Position numbers and translations under genes: made by a program. The notes under the pieces are model-generated. The model searched no databases. It worked only from the letters and a program-made list of their open reading frames with translations, and was not told the DNA's origin. Shown piece after piece: positions 1 through 10,472 of a stretch of 64,000 nucleotides of DNA (positions within the stretch are counted from its first letter, which is position 1; each line of letters opens with the position of its first letter). The DNA comes from Sphingomonas kaistensis (GTDB lineage Bacteria; Pseudomonadota; Alphaproteobacteria; Sphingomonadales; Sphingomonadaceae), in the NCBI RefSeq assembly GCF_011927725.1, contig NZ_JAATJC010000001.1, positions 434,001 to 498,000 on the forward strand. The letters run 5' to 3'.

Positions 1-910
1 ACGGCAGCCCGTAGAAGCGCGGGCCATGCTCGGACGCGAAGCCTTCGAATCGATCCAGCGCGCCTTCCTCGTCGAACACGGTCGCGTAGCTTTCGAGCGC
101 GTGGGGCGCGTTCCAGATACCGGCACAGCCGCAGTCGCTTTCCTTGGCTTCCTTCAGGTGCGGCGCGCTGTCGGTGCCGAGAAAGAATTTCGGGCTGCCC
201 GAGACGGCCGCGGCGCGGACGGCCAGCCGGTGCCGCTCGCGCTTCACCACCGGCAGGCAATAAGCGTGGGGACGCAGACCGCCGTCGAACAGGGCATTGC
301 GGTTGAGGTGCAAGTGCTGCGGCGTGATCGTCGCGGCGAGATTGGGTTCGGCGTCGCGGACGAAGTCGGCGCTGTCGGCGGTGGTGATATGCTCGAGCAC
401 GATCCTGAGCCCGGGAAAGTCGCGCAGCACCGGGGTCAGCACGCGCTCCAGGAACACCGCCTCGCGGTCGAAGATGTCGATGGCGGGGTCCGTGACCTCG
501 CCGTGGACGCACAGCACCATGCCGATCTTCTCCATCCGCTCGAGCGCCGGATAGATGTGGCGGACGTCAGTGACGCCGCTGTGGCTGTTGGTGGTGGCGC
601 CGGCGGGATAGAGCTTGGCGGCGACCCACGCGCCTTCGCGATGCCCGCGCTCCAGCTCGTCGGGATCGATGCTATCGGTAAGGTAGCAGGTCATCAGCGG
701 CTCGAACCCCGGCCCGGCCGCCCGCCGGATCCTGTCACGATAAGCGCACGCCGCGTCGACCGTTGTCACCGGCGGCACCAGGTTCGGCATGATGATCGCC
801 CGCGCGAACTGCCGCGCGCTATAGGGCGCGACCGCCTCCAGCATCGCTCCGTCGCGCAGGTGCAGGTGCCAATCGTCGGGGCGGCGGATGGTCAGGCTTT
901 GCGTTTGCAT
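1..910 (-). CDS. pyrC: dihydroorotase PyrC (3' end outside window)
   Basis: Pyrimidine biosynthesis: cyclises N-carbamoyl-aspartate to dihydroorotate with a binuclear zinc centre in the cytosol. It reads on the minus strand from the ATG at 908-910 ([21 protein letters not shown]). H15 and H17 form the HxH metal motif. Further in come [12 protein letters not shown] (the lysine that is carbamylated in the family), [16 protein letters not shown] and FLGTDSAPH, all typical of the short, homodimeric E. coli-type PyrC. About 303 codons are visible. E. coli PyrC has about 348 residues, so roughly 45 C-terminal residues lie beyond base 1. The divergent neighbour ygfZ starts 23 bp away. Confidence 0.95.
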   Translation of the reverse strand, partial: MQTQSLTIRRPDDWHLHLRDGAMLEAVAPYSARQFARAIIMPNLVPPVTTVDAACAYRDRIRRAAGPGFEPLMTCYLTDSIDPDELERGHREGAWVAAKLYPAGATTNSHSGVTDVRHIYPALERMEKIGMVLCVHGEVTDPAIDIFDREAVFLERVLTPVLRDFPGLRIVLEHITTADSADFVRDAEPNLAATITPQHLHLNRNALFDGGLRPHAYCLPVVKRERHRLAVRAAAVSGSPKFFLGTDSAPHLKEAKESDCGCAGIWNAPHALESYATVFDEEGALDRFEGFASEHGPRFYGLP

Positions 911-933
911 GGGCGGCTTCTTAGCTAAGGGTC

Positions 934-1638
934 ATGCCTGCCACTACCCTTGAGAACCGCGCCCTCATCCGCCTGTCCGGAGAGGACGTGCGCGGCTTCC
1001 TCCAGGGCCTCGTCACCAACGACGTGAGCGGCGCGCTGCCGGTGTGGGCGGGCCTGCTCAGCGCGCAGGGCAAATGCCTGTTCGATTTCCTGGTGTGGGC
1101 GGACGGCGAGGACCTGCTGATCGATTGCGAGGCGGACGCGGCGGAGGAGCTCGCCAAGCGGCTACGCATGTATCGGCTGCGGCGCCCGATCGAGATCGCG
1201 CCCGAGCCCGCGCTCGCGGTGCATTGGTCGGCAGAGGGCGACGAGGGTGTGACCGATCCGCGCCTTGCCGCTCTCGGCCGCCGCTGGATCGCGCCGGCGG
1301 ACGGGACCGCGACCGGCTGGCTCGCCCATCGCCTGTCGCTTGGCGTGTGCGAAGGCCGCGGCGAGCTCGGCGACCTTCTCTGGCTCGAATGCAATGCCGC
1401 CGAACTGAACGGCGTCAGCTTCACCAAGGGTTGCTACGTCGGCCAAGAGAATACCGCCCGGATGAACTGGCGGCAGAAGGTCAATCGCCGGCTGGTCATC
1501 GTCCCCGCCAGCGAGCCCGGCCCGCGTACCAAGGCCTTTTACCCGGACCTTGGCCTGGCGGTGGAGCATCGCCGGGTCGACGATCTCGCGGGCGTGGCGC
1601 TCCCGGCGTGGCTGCAAGCCGCGCTTGCCGAGGCTTAG
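934..1638 (+). CDS. ygfZ: YgfZ/GcvT-domain folate-binding protein
   Basis: Member of the YgfZ/IBA57/CAF17 family of tetrahydrofolate-dependent helpers of iron-sulfur cluster assembly or repair. The signature KGCYVGQE lies near residues 165-172, followed by ARMNWRQKVNRRL as usual in this family. The N-terminus (RALIRLSGEDVRGFLQGLVTND) is the GcvT-like beginning. It has 234 residues, short for the family (E. coli YgfZ about 326) but normal for alphaproteobacterial members. It diverges from pyrC, and its stop overlaps the stop of the convergent small membrane protein. The role is inferred from the family. Confidence 0.88.
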   Translation: MPATTLENRALIRLSGEDVRGFLQGLVTNDVSGALPVWAGLLSAQGKCLFDFLVWADGEDLLIDCEADAAEELAKRLRMYRLRRPIEIAPEPALAVHWSAEGDEGVTDPRLAALGRRWIAPADGTATGWLAHRLSLGVCEGRGELGDLLWLECNAAELNGVSFTKGCYVGQENTARMNWRQKVNRRLVIVPASEPGPRTKAFYPDLGLAVEHRRVDDLAGVALPAWLQAALAEA

Positions 1639-1894
1639 GCTTCCGCCTTCTTCCGGTTCGAGGCGATGCGGATTAGCGCGACAATCCCGATTCCCGCCCA
1701 GATCACATTCAGCACCGCCGACGGCCACGCCTTGAAGTAGCCCGAGTTGATGATGAAGCCGATCGCGCCGAGCACGTTCATCGCCTGGTACAGCGGCGAC
1801 TTCGCATCGACCTTCCCCGCCGTCAGCAGCGCATAGCCGCCAAGGATCAGCAGGGCGGCGGCCCACCCTGCGATATCCACGAAAAGGCGCTCCA

Positions 1895-1895
<1 letters not shown>
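1635..1895 (-). CDS. small CBU_0592-like membrane protein
   Basis: An 86-residue protein with three likely hydrophobic helices: about 5-27 (IAGWAAALLILGGYALLTAG), 40-52 and 58-76, ending in a short basic/acidic tail (RIASNRKKAEA). It resembles the small inner-membrane proteins of the CBU_0592 type, which have no established function. Its start codon overlaps the acnA stop as ATGA, so it is probably co-transcribed and translationally coupled with aconitase. The function is unknown. Confidence 0.75.
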
Positions 1896-4573
<2,678 letters not shown>

Positions 4574-4645
4574 GGCAAACTCGCTTGTTTCGAAGAATGG
4601 GATTGCCGCGGCCCTTAGCAAGCCTTTCCCGCACCGGCAAAGGGG

Positions 4646-5101
4646 CTAGCGGCCGTCGCCGACCTGCTCGATCGCGCGCTTGGCCCGTTCGCCATCGGCG
4701 ATGTCGTTGGTCCGCTTGGCTGCCGCCTCGACCAATTCCTTGGCTTCCTCGCGAAGCTCGCGGATTTCCTTCTCGTCCAGCTCTTCCTCGATCCCGGCCA
4801 TCTCGTCGCGGGCGCGCTTGGTCGCGTGGATCAGCTCGTCGAGTTTTGCATGCATCGCGACATCGCGGCGGTGTGCTTCGGCCTCCCGGTCATACTGGCC
4901 GTTGAGCACCATCTGCGCGAGGGTGATGGCAAGGATCGACAGCGCGGCGGTCAGAAGATCGGTCGGCAGTCCCACCGCGAACCAGGCACAGCAGAAGATG
5001 ATCACCACGATGTGCATGATCGGGTGCGCGAACAGCCGCGCCACCGCTTCCGACAAGCGGTCGCCAGCCTGCACTAGCCACGAGCGTTTCCGACCCTTCA
5101 T
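4646..5101 (-). CDS. low-affinity iron permease family protein
   Basis: A 151-residue protein starting at MKGRKRSWLVQAGDRLSE. Two hydrophobic helices (about 26-66: PIMHIVVIIFCCAWFAVG and LLTAALSILAITLAQMVLNGQYD) are followed by a long charged helix rich in Glu and Lys (HRRDVAMHAKLDELIHATKR, then EEELDEKEIRELREEAKEL). This matches the bacterial 'low affinity iron permease' family, named after yeast Fet4 but shorter and of unproven transport function. An in-frame ATG 84 codons upstream reads through unconserved sequence and was rejected as the start. Confidence 0.8.
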   Translation of the reverse strand: MKGRKRSWLVQAGDRLSEAVARLFAHPIMHIVVIIFCCAWFAVGLPTDLLTAALSILAITLAQMVLNGQYDREAEAHRRDVAMHAKLDELIHATKRARDEMAGIEEELDEKEIRELREEAKELVEAAAKRTNDIADGERAKRAIEQVGDGR

Positions 5102-5258
5102 GCCGCCGTAACGACCCCGGAGCGCGATTGTTGCGAGCGGGCAATGACCGTGTCGCCATTGTGCCGTGAAAAGAATCACCTGGGTGGGAACATCCGTGTG
5201 CCCGGGCGGTTGATGCGGGGGTTCCGGCGTCAGGCCGTGACCTGCGCGGGGAAAAGCC

Positions 5259-5456
5259 ATGTCGTTCACAAGCCCGACCTTCGACCGCCGCCTCGCCGCT
5301 TTCGAGCGCGCCGAAGCCGGTCGTTCGGGCCTTCCGCTGGGTGATCTCAGCATGGCCCGGATAGCGCTTGCACGCCGCCTCGCCGCCTCCAGCCAGCCGG
5401 TCGTCGCCGATGCTGCGGCGATGTCCTCCGGCTCGGCCTTCCTGCTCCGCGCCTAG
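5259..5456 (+). CDS. small hypothetical protein (65 aa)
   Basis: A 65-residue frame starting MSFTSPTFDRRLAAFERAEA, preceded by a GGGGAA purine run about six bases upstream of the ATG. It is predicted soluble, with alternating Arg/Ala-rich helices. Its TAG overlaps the TAG of the convergent corA by two bases, an arrangement repeated many times in this compact genome and mild support for a real gene. I recognise no family. Confidence 0.45.
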   Translation: MSFTSPTFDRRLAAFERAEAGRSGLPLGDLSMARIALARRLAASSQPVVADAAAMSSGSAFLLRA

Positions 5457-6424
5457 ATCCAGCCCCGCCGCTTCAGGATCCACAGCGGCAACACCGCGCT
5501 GACCAGCATCAACCCCAGGCTCATCGGATAGCCCCACACTTCGTCCAGTTCGGGCATGTGGACGAAATTCATGCCGAAGATGCCGGCGATCAGCGTCGGC
5601 GGCAGGAACACGACCGCCATCCAGCTGAACAGCTTCATGGCCGCATTCTGCTCGATGCTGATGAGGCCAAGGCTGGCGTCGAGCAGGAAGGTCAGCTGCC
5701 CCGACAGGAAGGCGCTGTGGTCGATCAGTGCCGCGACGTCGGTGCTGAGACTGGAAATGAGGTCGCGGGTCCGCTCGCACTCCGGACCATGCAATCGGTC
5801 GGACGCCGCCAGGAAGCCCAGCGCCCGCGCGGTACTGACCGCGGTGATCCGGATCTTGGCGATCAAATTCTGGACTTGTCCGATCCGCCGCAACACCGCT
5901 TCCAGCTGCTTGGTCGAGATCCGCTCATAATCGTTGCTGCGGAAAGTATCGTGGGAGAGCCGCTCGATCTCGGCCCCTGCCACCTCCAGCTCGTCGGCCA
6001 ACCGGTCGACCACCGCATCGAGTAGCCGGGTCAGCGCGGTCGTCGCGTCCCTCACCAGCGCGATCTCGCTCCGCGCCTCGCGGCTGAAGGCAAGCCACGG
6101 CTTGGGCGTTACATAGCGTACCGTCACCAGCTTGCCGCCCTTGAGGAGAAAGCTGATCGGCTCGCTTTGCGGATGGCCTTCCTGCACCCCGAACAATACG
6201 CTCACCGTCATCACCAGCGCCCCGTCGCGCTCGTAGAGGCGGCTCGACGGCTCGATCTCGACCATGTCGTCTCGGGTCGGCACTGCGAAGCCCAGCGATC
6301 GCTCGACCATCTCCTCCTCCTCGCGGGTCGGCTCCTCGAGGTCGATCCAGGTCGCAGTGGCGGGGATGCTGCCTTCGGCGGTGATGACCGAACCATCGCA
6401 ATCGGGACCGTAAGCACGCAGCAT
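5453..6424 (-). CDS. corA: CorA-family magnesium/divalent cation transporter
   Basis: Pentameric inner-membrane Mg2+ (Co2+/Ni2+) channel. The start at MLRAYGPDCDGSVITAEG gives 323 residues. A long soluble alpha/beta and coiled-helix domain is followed by two C-terminal membrane helices. The first ends in the diagnostic YGMN-type loop, here IAGIFGMNFVHMPE with GMN near residues 284-286. The second is YPMSLGLMLVSAVLPLWILKRR. An upstream ATG (12 codons earlier) lies in a poorly conserved region. It is divergent from the CDF exporter, with 67 bp between them. No magnesium riboswitch is evident. Confidence 0.92.
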   Translation of the reverse strand: MLRAYGPDCDGSVITAEGSIPATATWIDLEEPTREEEEMVERSLGFAVPTRDDMVEIEPSSRLYERDGALVMTVSVLFGVQEGHPQSEPISFLLKGGKLVTVRYVTPKPWLAFSREARSEIALVRDATTALTRLLDAVVDRLADELEVAGAEIERLSHDTFRSNDYERISTKQLEAVLRRIGQVQNLIAKIRITAVSTARALGFLAASDRLHGPECERTRDLISSLSTDVAALIDHSAFLSGQLTFLLDASLGLISIEQNAAMKLFSWMAVVFLPPTLIAGIFGMNFVHMPELDEVWGYPMSLGLMLVSAVLPLWILKRRGWI

Positions 6425-6491
6425 GGACGCTTCTTGGGCCCTGCATCTCCGCCTTGGCAAGAGTCCGGCGCTGCCCTAGCCACGAGGGGCA

Positions 6492-7379
6492 ATGCCGACC
6501 CATGCGCACGACTTCCTCGGGCACGCCCACGACCGCAACGCCCGGCGCACCCGCTGGGTAGTGGTACTTAGCGCCGTCATGATGGTGGCGGAGATCGTCA
6601 CCGGGACCCTGGCCGGTTCGATGGCGCTGGTCGCCGACGGCTGGCACATGGCGACCCACACCCTTGCGCTCGGGGTCAGCGCACTCGCCTACAGCTTTGC
6701 CCGTCGCAACAATGGCGACGAGCGGTACAGCTGGGGCACCGGCAAGGTCGGCAGCCTCGCCGGCTTCGCCTCCGCCCTCGGCCTCGCCGCAGTGGCGCTC
6801 GGCATCCTCTACGAAAGCGGCGTCCGCCTGTTCGAGCCGCGCACGGTGGCCTACGGCGACGCGCTGATCGTGGCGGTGATCGGCCTGATCGTGAATCTCG
6901 CCAGCGCTGCGCTGCTGGGTCACGGTCACAGCCACGACCACGACCATGCCCACGATCACGGCCACTCCCACGGAAGCGACCACAACCTCCGCGCGGCCTA
7001 TCTCCATGTCCTTGCCGACGCGCTGACCAGCGTCCTGGCGATCGCCGCCCTCGCCGCGGGCTGGTGGTATGGGGTCGGCTGGCTCGATGCCGCGGTCGGG
7101 GTGGTCGGTGCTCTCGTGATCCTCAACTGGAGCCGCGGCCTCGTCGCGGAAACCGCCGCGGTGCTTCTCGACAAGGTCCCCGACCAGCATCTGTGCGACG
7201 ATCTCAAGCGCCGGATCGAAGGACCGGGTGACGTCATCGTCCACGACTGGCACTTGTGGGCTGTCGGGCCCGGCCGCTACGCCGCCATCGTCTCCGCCAC
7301 CGGCGCGCCCGCCAGCGAGATCCGCCGCCGCCTCGGCGACGACAAGAGGATTGCCCATCTGACCGTGGAATGCGCGTGA
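6492..7379 (+). CDS. dmeF: DmeF-type CDF cation efflux transporter
   Basis: A 295-residue cation diffusion facilitator that exports divalent metals (Co2+/Ni2+/Zn2+ in relatives) in exchange for protons. It has six membrane segments. The metal-site motif ALVADGWHMATHTLALG lies in TM2 and VLADALTSVLA in TM5. A histidine-rich cytoplasmic loop near residues 140-160 (HGHSHDHDHAHDHGHSHG) separates TM4 and TM5. The N-terminus (MPTHAHDFLGHAHDRNARRT) is also His-rich, as in DmeF. It overlaps the next gene by ten bases. The substrate is inferred from the family only. Confidence 0.88.
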   Translation: MPTHAHDFLGHAHDRNARRTRWVVVLSAVMMVAEIVTGTLAGSMALVADGWHMATHTLALGVSALAYSFARRNNGDERYSWGTGKVGSLAGFASALGLAAVALGILYESGVRLFEPRTVAYGDALIVAVIGLIVNLASAALLGHGHSHDHDHAHDHGHSHGSDHNLRAAYLHVLADALTSVLAIAALAAGWWYGVGWLDAAVGVVGALVILNWSRGLVAETAAVLLDKVPDQHLCDDLKRRIEGPGDVIVHDWHLWAVGPGRYAAIVSATGAPASEIRRRLGDDKRIAHLTVECA

Positions 7380-7930
7380 GCAAGAAAGCCCGGCCGTTCG
7401 TCGCCACTGCCCTCGTCGTCCTCGCCGCCGCCGCCATCCTGTGGCTGATGGGCCGTCCGCTCACCTACAAGGGCGGGCTGATCGAACTGTGGGGCCCGGT
7501 CGGCGCGAAGCAGAGCCAGATGCTGCTCGACTGGTACAGTGCAAGCCACGTCGTTCACGGCTTCCTCTTCTATGGCCTCCTCCATCTCGTCGCGAAGCGG
7601 TGGCAGCCAGGGCAGAAGCTGCTCGCCGCGACGCTGGTCGAGGCGGCGTGGGAAATCGTCGAAAACTCCCCGGTGATCATCAACCGCTACCGCGAGGCGA
7701 CCATCGCGCTCGGCTATCGCGGCGATTCGGTGCTCAATTCGGTCAGCGACATTGCGATGATGATCGCCGGCTTCCTGGTTGCGGCGCGGGTGCCGGTCTG
7801 GGCCAGCGTGATGATCGTGCTGGTGCTCGAGCTCATTTCGCTAGCGATCATCCGCGACAATCTGACGCTCAACATTTGGATGCTGCTCAGCCCCGACGAT
7901 GCCGTGCGGGCCTGGCAGGCAAGGGCCTGA
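7370..7930 (+). CDS. DUF2585 (UPF0314) membrane protein
   Basis: A 186-residue protein from ATG 7370 (MRVSKKARPFVAT), overlapping the end of dmeF by ten bases; a GTG at 7376 is a possible alternative start. About four hydrophobic segments are seen. The conserved stretches are LYDWYSASH-like LLDWYSASHVVHGFLFY, EAAWEIVENSPVIINRYREAT and GDSVLNSVSDI, which define the DUF2585 family. The function is unknown. Coupling to the metal exporter is suggested only by the overlap. Confidence 0.85.
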   Translation: MRVSKKARPFVATALVVLAAAAILWLMGRPLTYKGGLIELWGPVGAKQSQMLLDWYSASHVVHGFLFYGLLHLVAKRWQPGQKLLAATLVEAAWEIVENSPVIINRYREATIALGYRGDSVLNSVSDIAMMIAGFLVAARVPVWASVMIVLVLELISLAIIRDNLTLNIWMLLSPDDAVRAWQARA

Positions 7931-7931
7931 G

Positions 7932-8432
7932 CTACCTCCGAACGATGTGATCGAGGTGCCCGCGGACCACCGGCACCGTGGCCGCCGCCACCCCGCGCAT
8001 CTGCGGCACGTCGCCGCGGCGCGCATATCGATCCATCAGTGCCAGCGCCTGCCGGTGGCTGGTGACCTGCTGGGCGCGATAGGTGGCATCGAAAGTTGGT
8101 GAGCGCGAAAGGGCGCTCAGCATGTCGAGGTGCATCGGCAGCATCTGCGTCGGCACACCGAAACCCGCGCTTGCCGCGGCCGCGCGCAGCTGCGCGCTGG
8201 TGTTGGTGTGGTCGCGGATCATCAGTTCGGCATGCATCCGGATCCCGGGGTCGCGGCTGCGCTGGAGGGCCAGCCGGCTGCTTTCCACCTCGAACAGGTC
8301 GGTCGACGCCGCCATCGCGATGAAGGCGGGCGCGACCCGCGGGGTCGTCGTCATGCCTGGCGCGGTGGCGCAGCCGGCGAGGCCCAGGCCGCCCAGCGCT
8401 GCGACAAGGGCAAAGGGGAGGAGACGACGCAT
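7932..8432 (-). CDS. DUF4142 lipoprotein
   Basis: A 166-residue exported protein. The start at MRRLLPFALVAALGGLGLAG places a lipobox LAGC at about residues 18-21, so it is a predicted lipoprotein. The mature part contains the DUF4142 pattern: FIAMAASTDLFEVESSRLA, then a metal-binding-like helical bundle with HAELMIRDHTNTSAQL. Ferritin-like DUF4142 proteins are periplasmic or outer-membrane attached and of unclear role. Its stop lies two bases beyond the stop of the convergent DUF2585 gene. Confidence 0.85.
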   Translation of the reverse strand: MRRLLPFALVAALGGLGLAGCATAPGMTTTPRVAPAFIAMAASTDLFEVESSRLALQRSRDPGIRMHAELMIRDHTNTSAQLRAAAASAGFGVPTQMLPMHLDMLSALSRSPTFDATYRAQQVTSHRQALALMDRYARRGDVPQMRGVAAATVPVVRGHLDHIVRR

Positions 8433-8552
8433 CGAGGCACTCCATTTAGGCAGGGGCATCATGAATGCTGAAGCCTCCATCGGCAATGCAGTTCCCCATG
8501 CCGGGCGTCTCAAGTGCTTGGCGTCCAAGCGCTTTCAGACCTATGAGGGGCG

Positions 8553-9065
8553 ATGATCAGATCCGCATTGCTGCTTGCCGCCGTCCTGTGCGTCCCCTCC
8601 GCTGCCTCCGCCGCCGAGGTCTTCGCCGGCCTCCACGCCCATGGCGTCAAGACGCCGCTCAGCCTCAACTCCGACCGCGAAGGCGGTGCGGACGTCAGTG
8701 CGGGCATCCGTGGCGGGCGCATCGCCGGCACGCCGCTGCAGCCCTATGTCTTCGGCCAGCTCAACACCGACGGCGGCACCAACTTCCTCGCTGCCGGCCT
8801 GTCGGCGCGGTTCGGTGACCGCCTCTACGTCCGGCCGGGGGTCGGGCTCGCGGTGCACGACGGGTCGGCGTCGAAGGTCGACCTCCCCGATCGCCTCGCG
8901 CTCGGCAGCCGGGTGCTGTTCGCGCCCGAGGTTGCGATCGGCGCCCGACTCAGCGACAGTGTCGGGGTGGAGGCGAGCTGGGTCCACTTCAGCCACGCCC
9001 AGCTGGCGGGCAAGCAGAACCCCGGCATCGACAACCTCGGCGTTCGGCTGAATTTCCGCCTCTAG
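8553..9065 (+). CDS. acyloxyacyl hydrolase / PagL-like outer-membrane protein
   Basis: A 170-residue beta-barrel protein with a Sec signal peptide (residues 1-20, ending AASAAE). The C-terminus has the PagL-type motif WVHFSHAQLAGKQNPGIDNL followed by a final beta-strand GVRLNFRL ending in an aromatic/hydrophobic pattern. In PagL, His-Ser-Glu form the deacylase triad that removes the 3-O acyl chain of lipid A. Here the HxS is present, but the acidic residue is an Asp one position further along, as I align it. It may modify lipid A, or glycosphingolipid-associated lipids if LPS is absent. Activity is not proven by sequence. Confidence 0.75.
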   Translation: MIRSALLLAAVLCVPSAASAAEVFAGLHAHGVKTPLSLNSDREGGADVSAGIRGGRIAGTPLQPYVFGQLNTDGGTNFLAAGLSARFGDRLYVRPGVGLAVHDGSASKVDLPDRLALGSRVLFAPEVAIGARLSDSVGVEASWVHFSHAQLAGKQNPGIDNLGVRLNFRL

Positions 9066-9391
9066 CGGGTCAGCGCCAGGCCCAGCGCAAGCCCGGCCAG
9101 CGATCCGGCAATCGTCAGGCCGGCATAAAGCAGCGCGGTGCCGGGCGCGCGGGTCCACAGCAGCACCGTGTCCAGCGCAAACGCGCTCATGGTGGTGAAC
9201 CCGCCGAGCAACCCCACTCCCAGCAGCAGCCGCGCCTGCTCGGCTCCGCCGCTCCGACCGAGCACCCCGGCGAGCAGCCCCATCGCCAGGCAACCGATCA
9301 GGTTTACCGCCAGTGTTCCCCACGGGCTCGCCACCAGCCCGCCGAGCCACCAGCGGAGCATCGCCCCGCTGCCGCCACCGACGAAGACCAA
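9062..9391 (-). CDS. crcB: fluoride exporter CrcB
   Basis: A small dual-topology fluoride channel (Fluc) with four membrane helices. Motifs are GGGSGAMLRWWLG at the N-terminus, VNLIGCLAMG and GGFTTMSAFALDTV, the counterpart of the GFCGGLTTFS signature. No ATG lies near the conserved beginning. I use the TTG at 9389-9391 (about 109 residues); CTG at 9401-9403 is the other candidate. It follows the DUF808 gene, whose stop is at 9400-9402. No fluoride riboswitch is visible because the upstream region is coding. Confidence 0.85.
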   Translation of the reverse strand: MVFVGGGSGAMLRWWLGGLVASPWGTLAVNLIGCLAMGLLAGVLGRSGGAEQARLLLGVGLLGGFTTMSAFALDTVLLWTRAPGTALLYAGLTIAGSLAGLALGLALTR

Positions 9392-9399
9392 TAGGGCGC

Positions 9400-10362
9400 T
9401 CAGTGCGCGCCCGCCTCGACTTCGGGGGCCTTGCGGCTTGGCAGGAGGCCCAGCAGCGCGACGATGACGCCGCCGACCACGATGCCCGCGACCGCGCCGC
9501 CAAGCGCGTTCAGCACCCATTCCCAAACCGGCACCGCGAACCCGATGCCCTCGGCAATGCTGTGGGACGCGTCATGGACGAAGTGCGGGATCGCCGCGGC
9601 GATGTTCAGGTCCTCGAGCCCGTGAAGCAGGATCTGCCCGCCGACCCACAGCATCGCCGCGGTTCCGATCACCGCCAGCGCGGCCAGCAGCTTGGGGACT
9701 CCCCGAACCAGCGCGCGGCCGAAGCTCTGCGCGAAGCTTGGCCCGCGCTCGGCCAGGTGCAGCCCGATATCGTCCAGCTTCACGATCAGCCCGACGACAC
9801 CGTAAACGCCGATCGTGATGGCGATCGCCACCACTGCAAGGATTCCGGCCTGCGTCCCGATGCTGTTGGCTTCCACTTCCGCAAGGGCGATGGCCATGAT
9901 CTCGGCGGACAGGATGAAGTCCGTCCGGACCGCGCCCTTGACCTGCCGGTCCTCCAGCTCGCCGGGATCGGAGACATCGATCAGTTCCTCGGCCGTATGG
10001 CTGTGCCCACTAACCTTTTCCCAGATCTTGTGGGTCGCTTCATAGGCAAGGAAGGCGCCGCCGATCATCAGCAGGGGCGTGACCGCCCATGGCGCGAACG
10101 CCGCGAGCAGCAGCGCGGCGGGGAGCAGGATGACGAGCTTATTGAAAAGCGATCCACGTGCGATCTTCAGAATGATCGGCAGTTCGCGGGCGGGGCTGAG
10201 CCCGGTGACGTAGCGCGGGGTGACCGCCGTATCGTCGATCACCACCCCGGCCGCCTTCATCCCGGCGCGCCCGGCGGCGGCGCCGACATCGTCGACACTG
10301 GCAGCGGCAAGCTTGGCAATGGTCGCCACATCGTCGAGCAGCGCGGCAAGTCCGGAAGGCAT
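9400..10362 (-). CDS. DUF808 (YedI-like) membrane protein
   Basis: A 320-residue inner-membrane protein starting MPSGLAALLDDVATIAKLAA with a GGGGA ribosome site. It has about seven hydrophobic segments. Family stretches include LAAASVDDVGAAAGRAGMKAAGVVIDD, VTPRYVTGLSPARELPI, GGAFLAYEATHKIWE and AVRTDFILSAEIMAIAL. The last two identify DUF808/YedI, whose function is unknown. It is followed closely by crcB, with which it probably shares a transcript. Confidence 0.88.
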   Translation of the reverse strand: MPSGLAALLDDVATIAKLAAASVDDVGAAAGRAGMKAAGVVIDDTAVTPRYVTGLSPARELPIILKIARGSLFNKLVILLPAALLLAAFAPWAVTPLLMIGGAFLAYEATHKIWEKVSGHSHTAEELIDVSDPGELEDRQVKGAVRTDFILSAEIMAIALAEVEANSIGTQAGILAVVAIAITIGVYGVVGLIVKLDDIGLHLAERGPSFAQSFGRALVRGVPKLLAALAVIGTAAMLWVGGQILLHGLEDLNIAAAIPHFVHDASHSIAEGIGFAVPVWEWVLNALGGAVAGIVVGGVIVALLGLLPSRKAPEVEAGAH

Positions 10363-10472
10363 GTGATCCCCTTGTTTGTCGCCCGACTGCAAAGACGCAA
10401 GGCGAGTGCCGGTCAAGCCTCGGGAGGTCGCAGAGGTTGCGTCGCGGGACGCAATCGCGCATCCGCCACCCC

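Noticed and set aside
26-928. 300-codon open frame on the plus strand
   Set aside because: Antisense to pyrC, whose motifs are clear on the minus strand.
5925-7358. 477-codon minus-strand frame across corA and the CDF exporter
   Set aside because: It overlaps two recognisable genes and is low-complexity; no start site or domain supports it.
8433-8552. Possible regulatory RNA in the 120-bp spacer between the DUF4142 and PagL-like genes
   Set aside because: I see no stable hairpin with a T-run and no known riboswitch motif; it looks like two divergent promoters.
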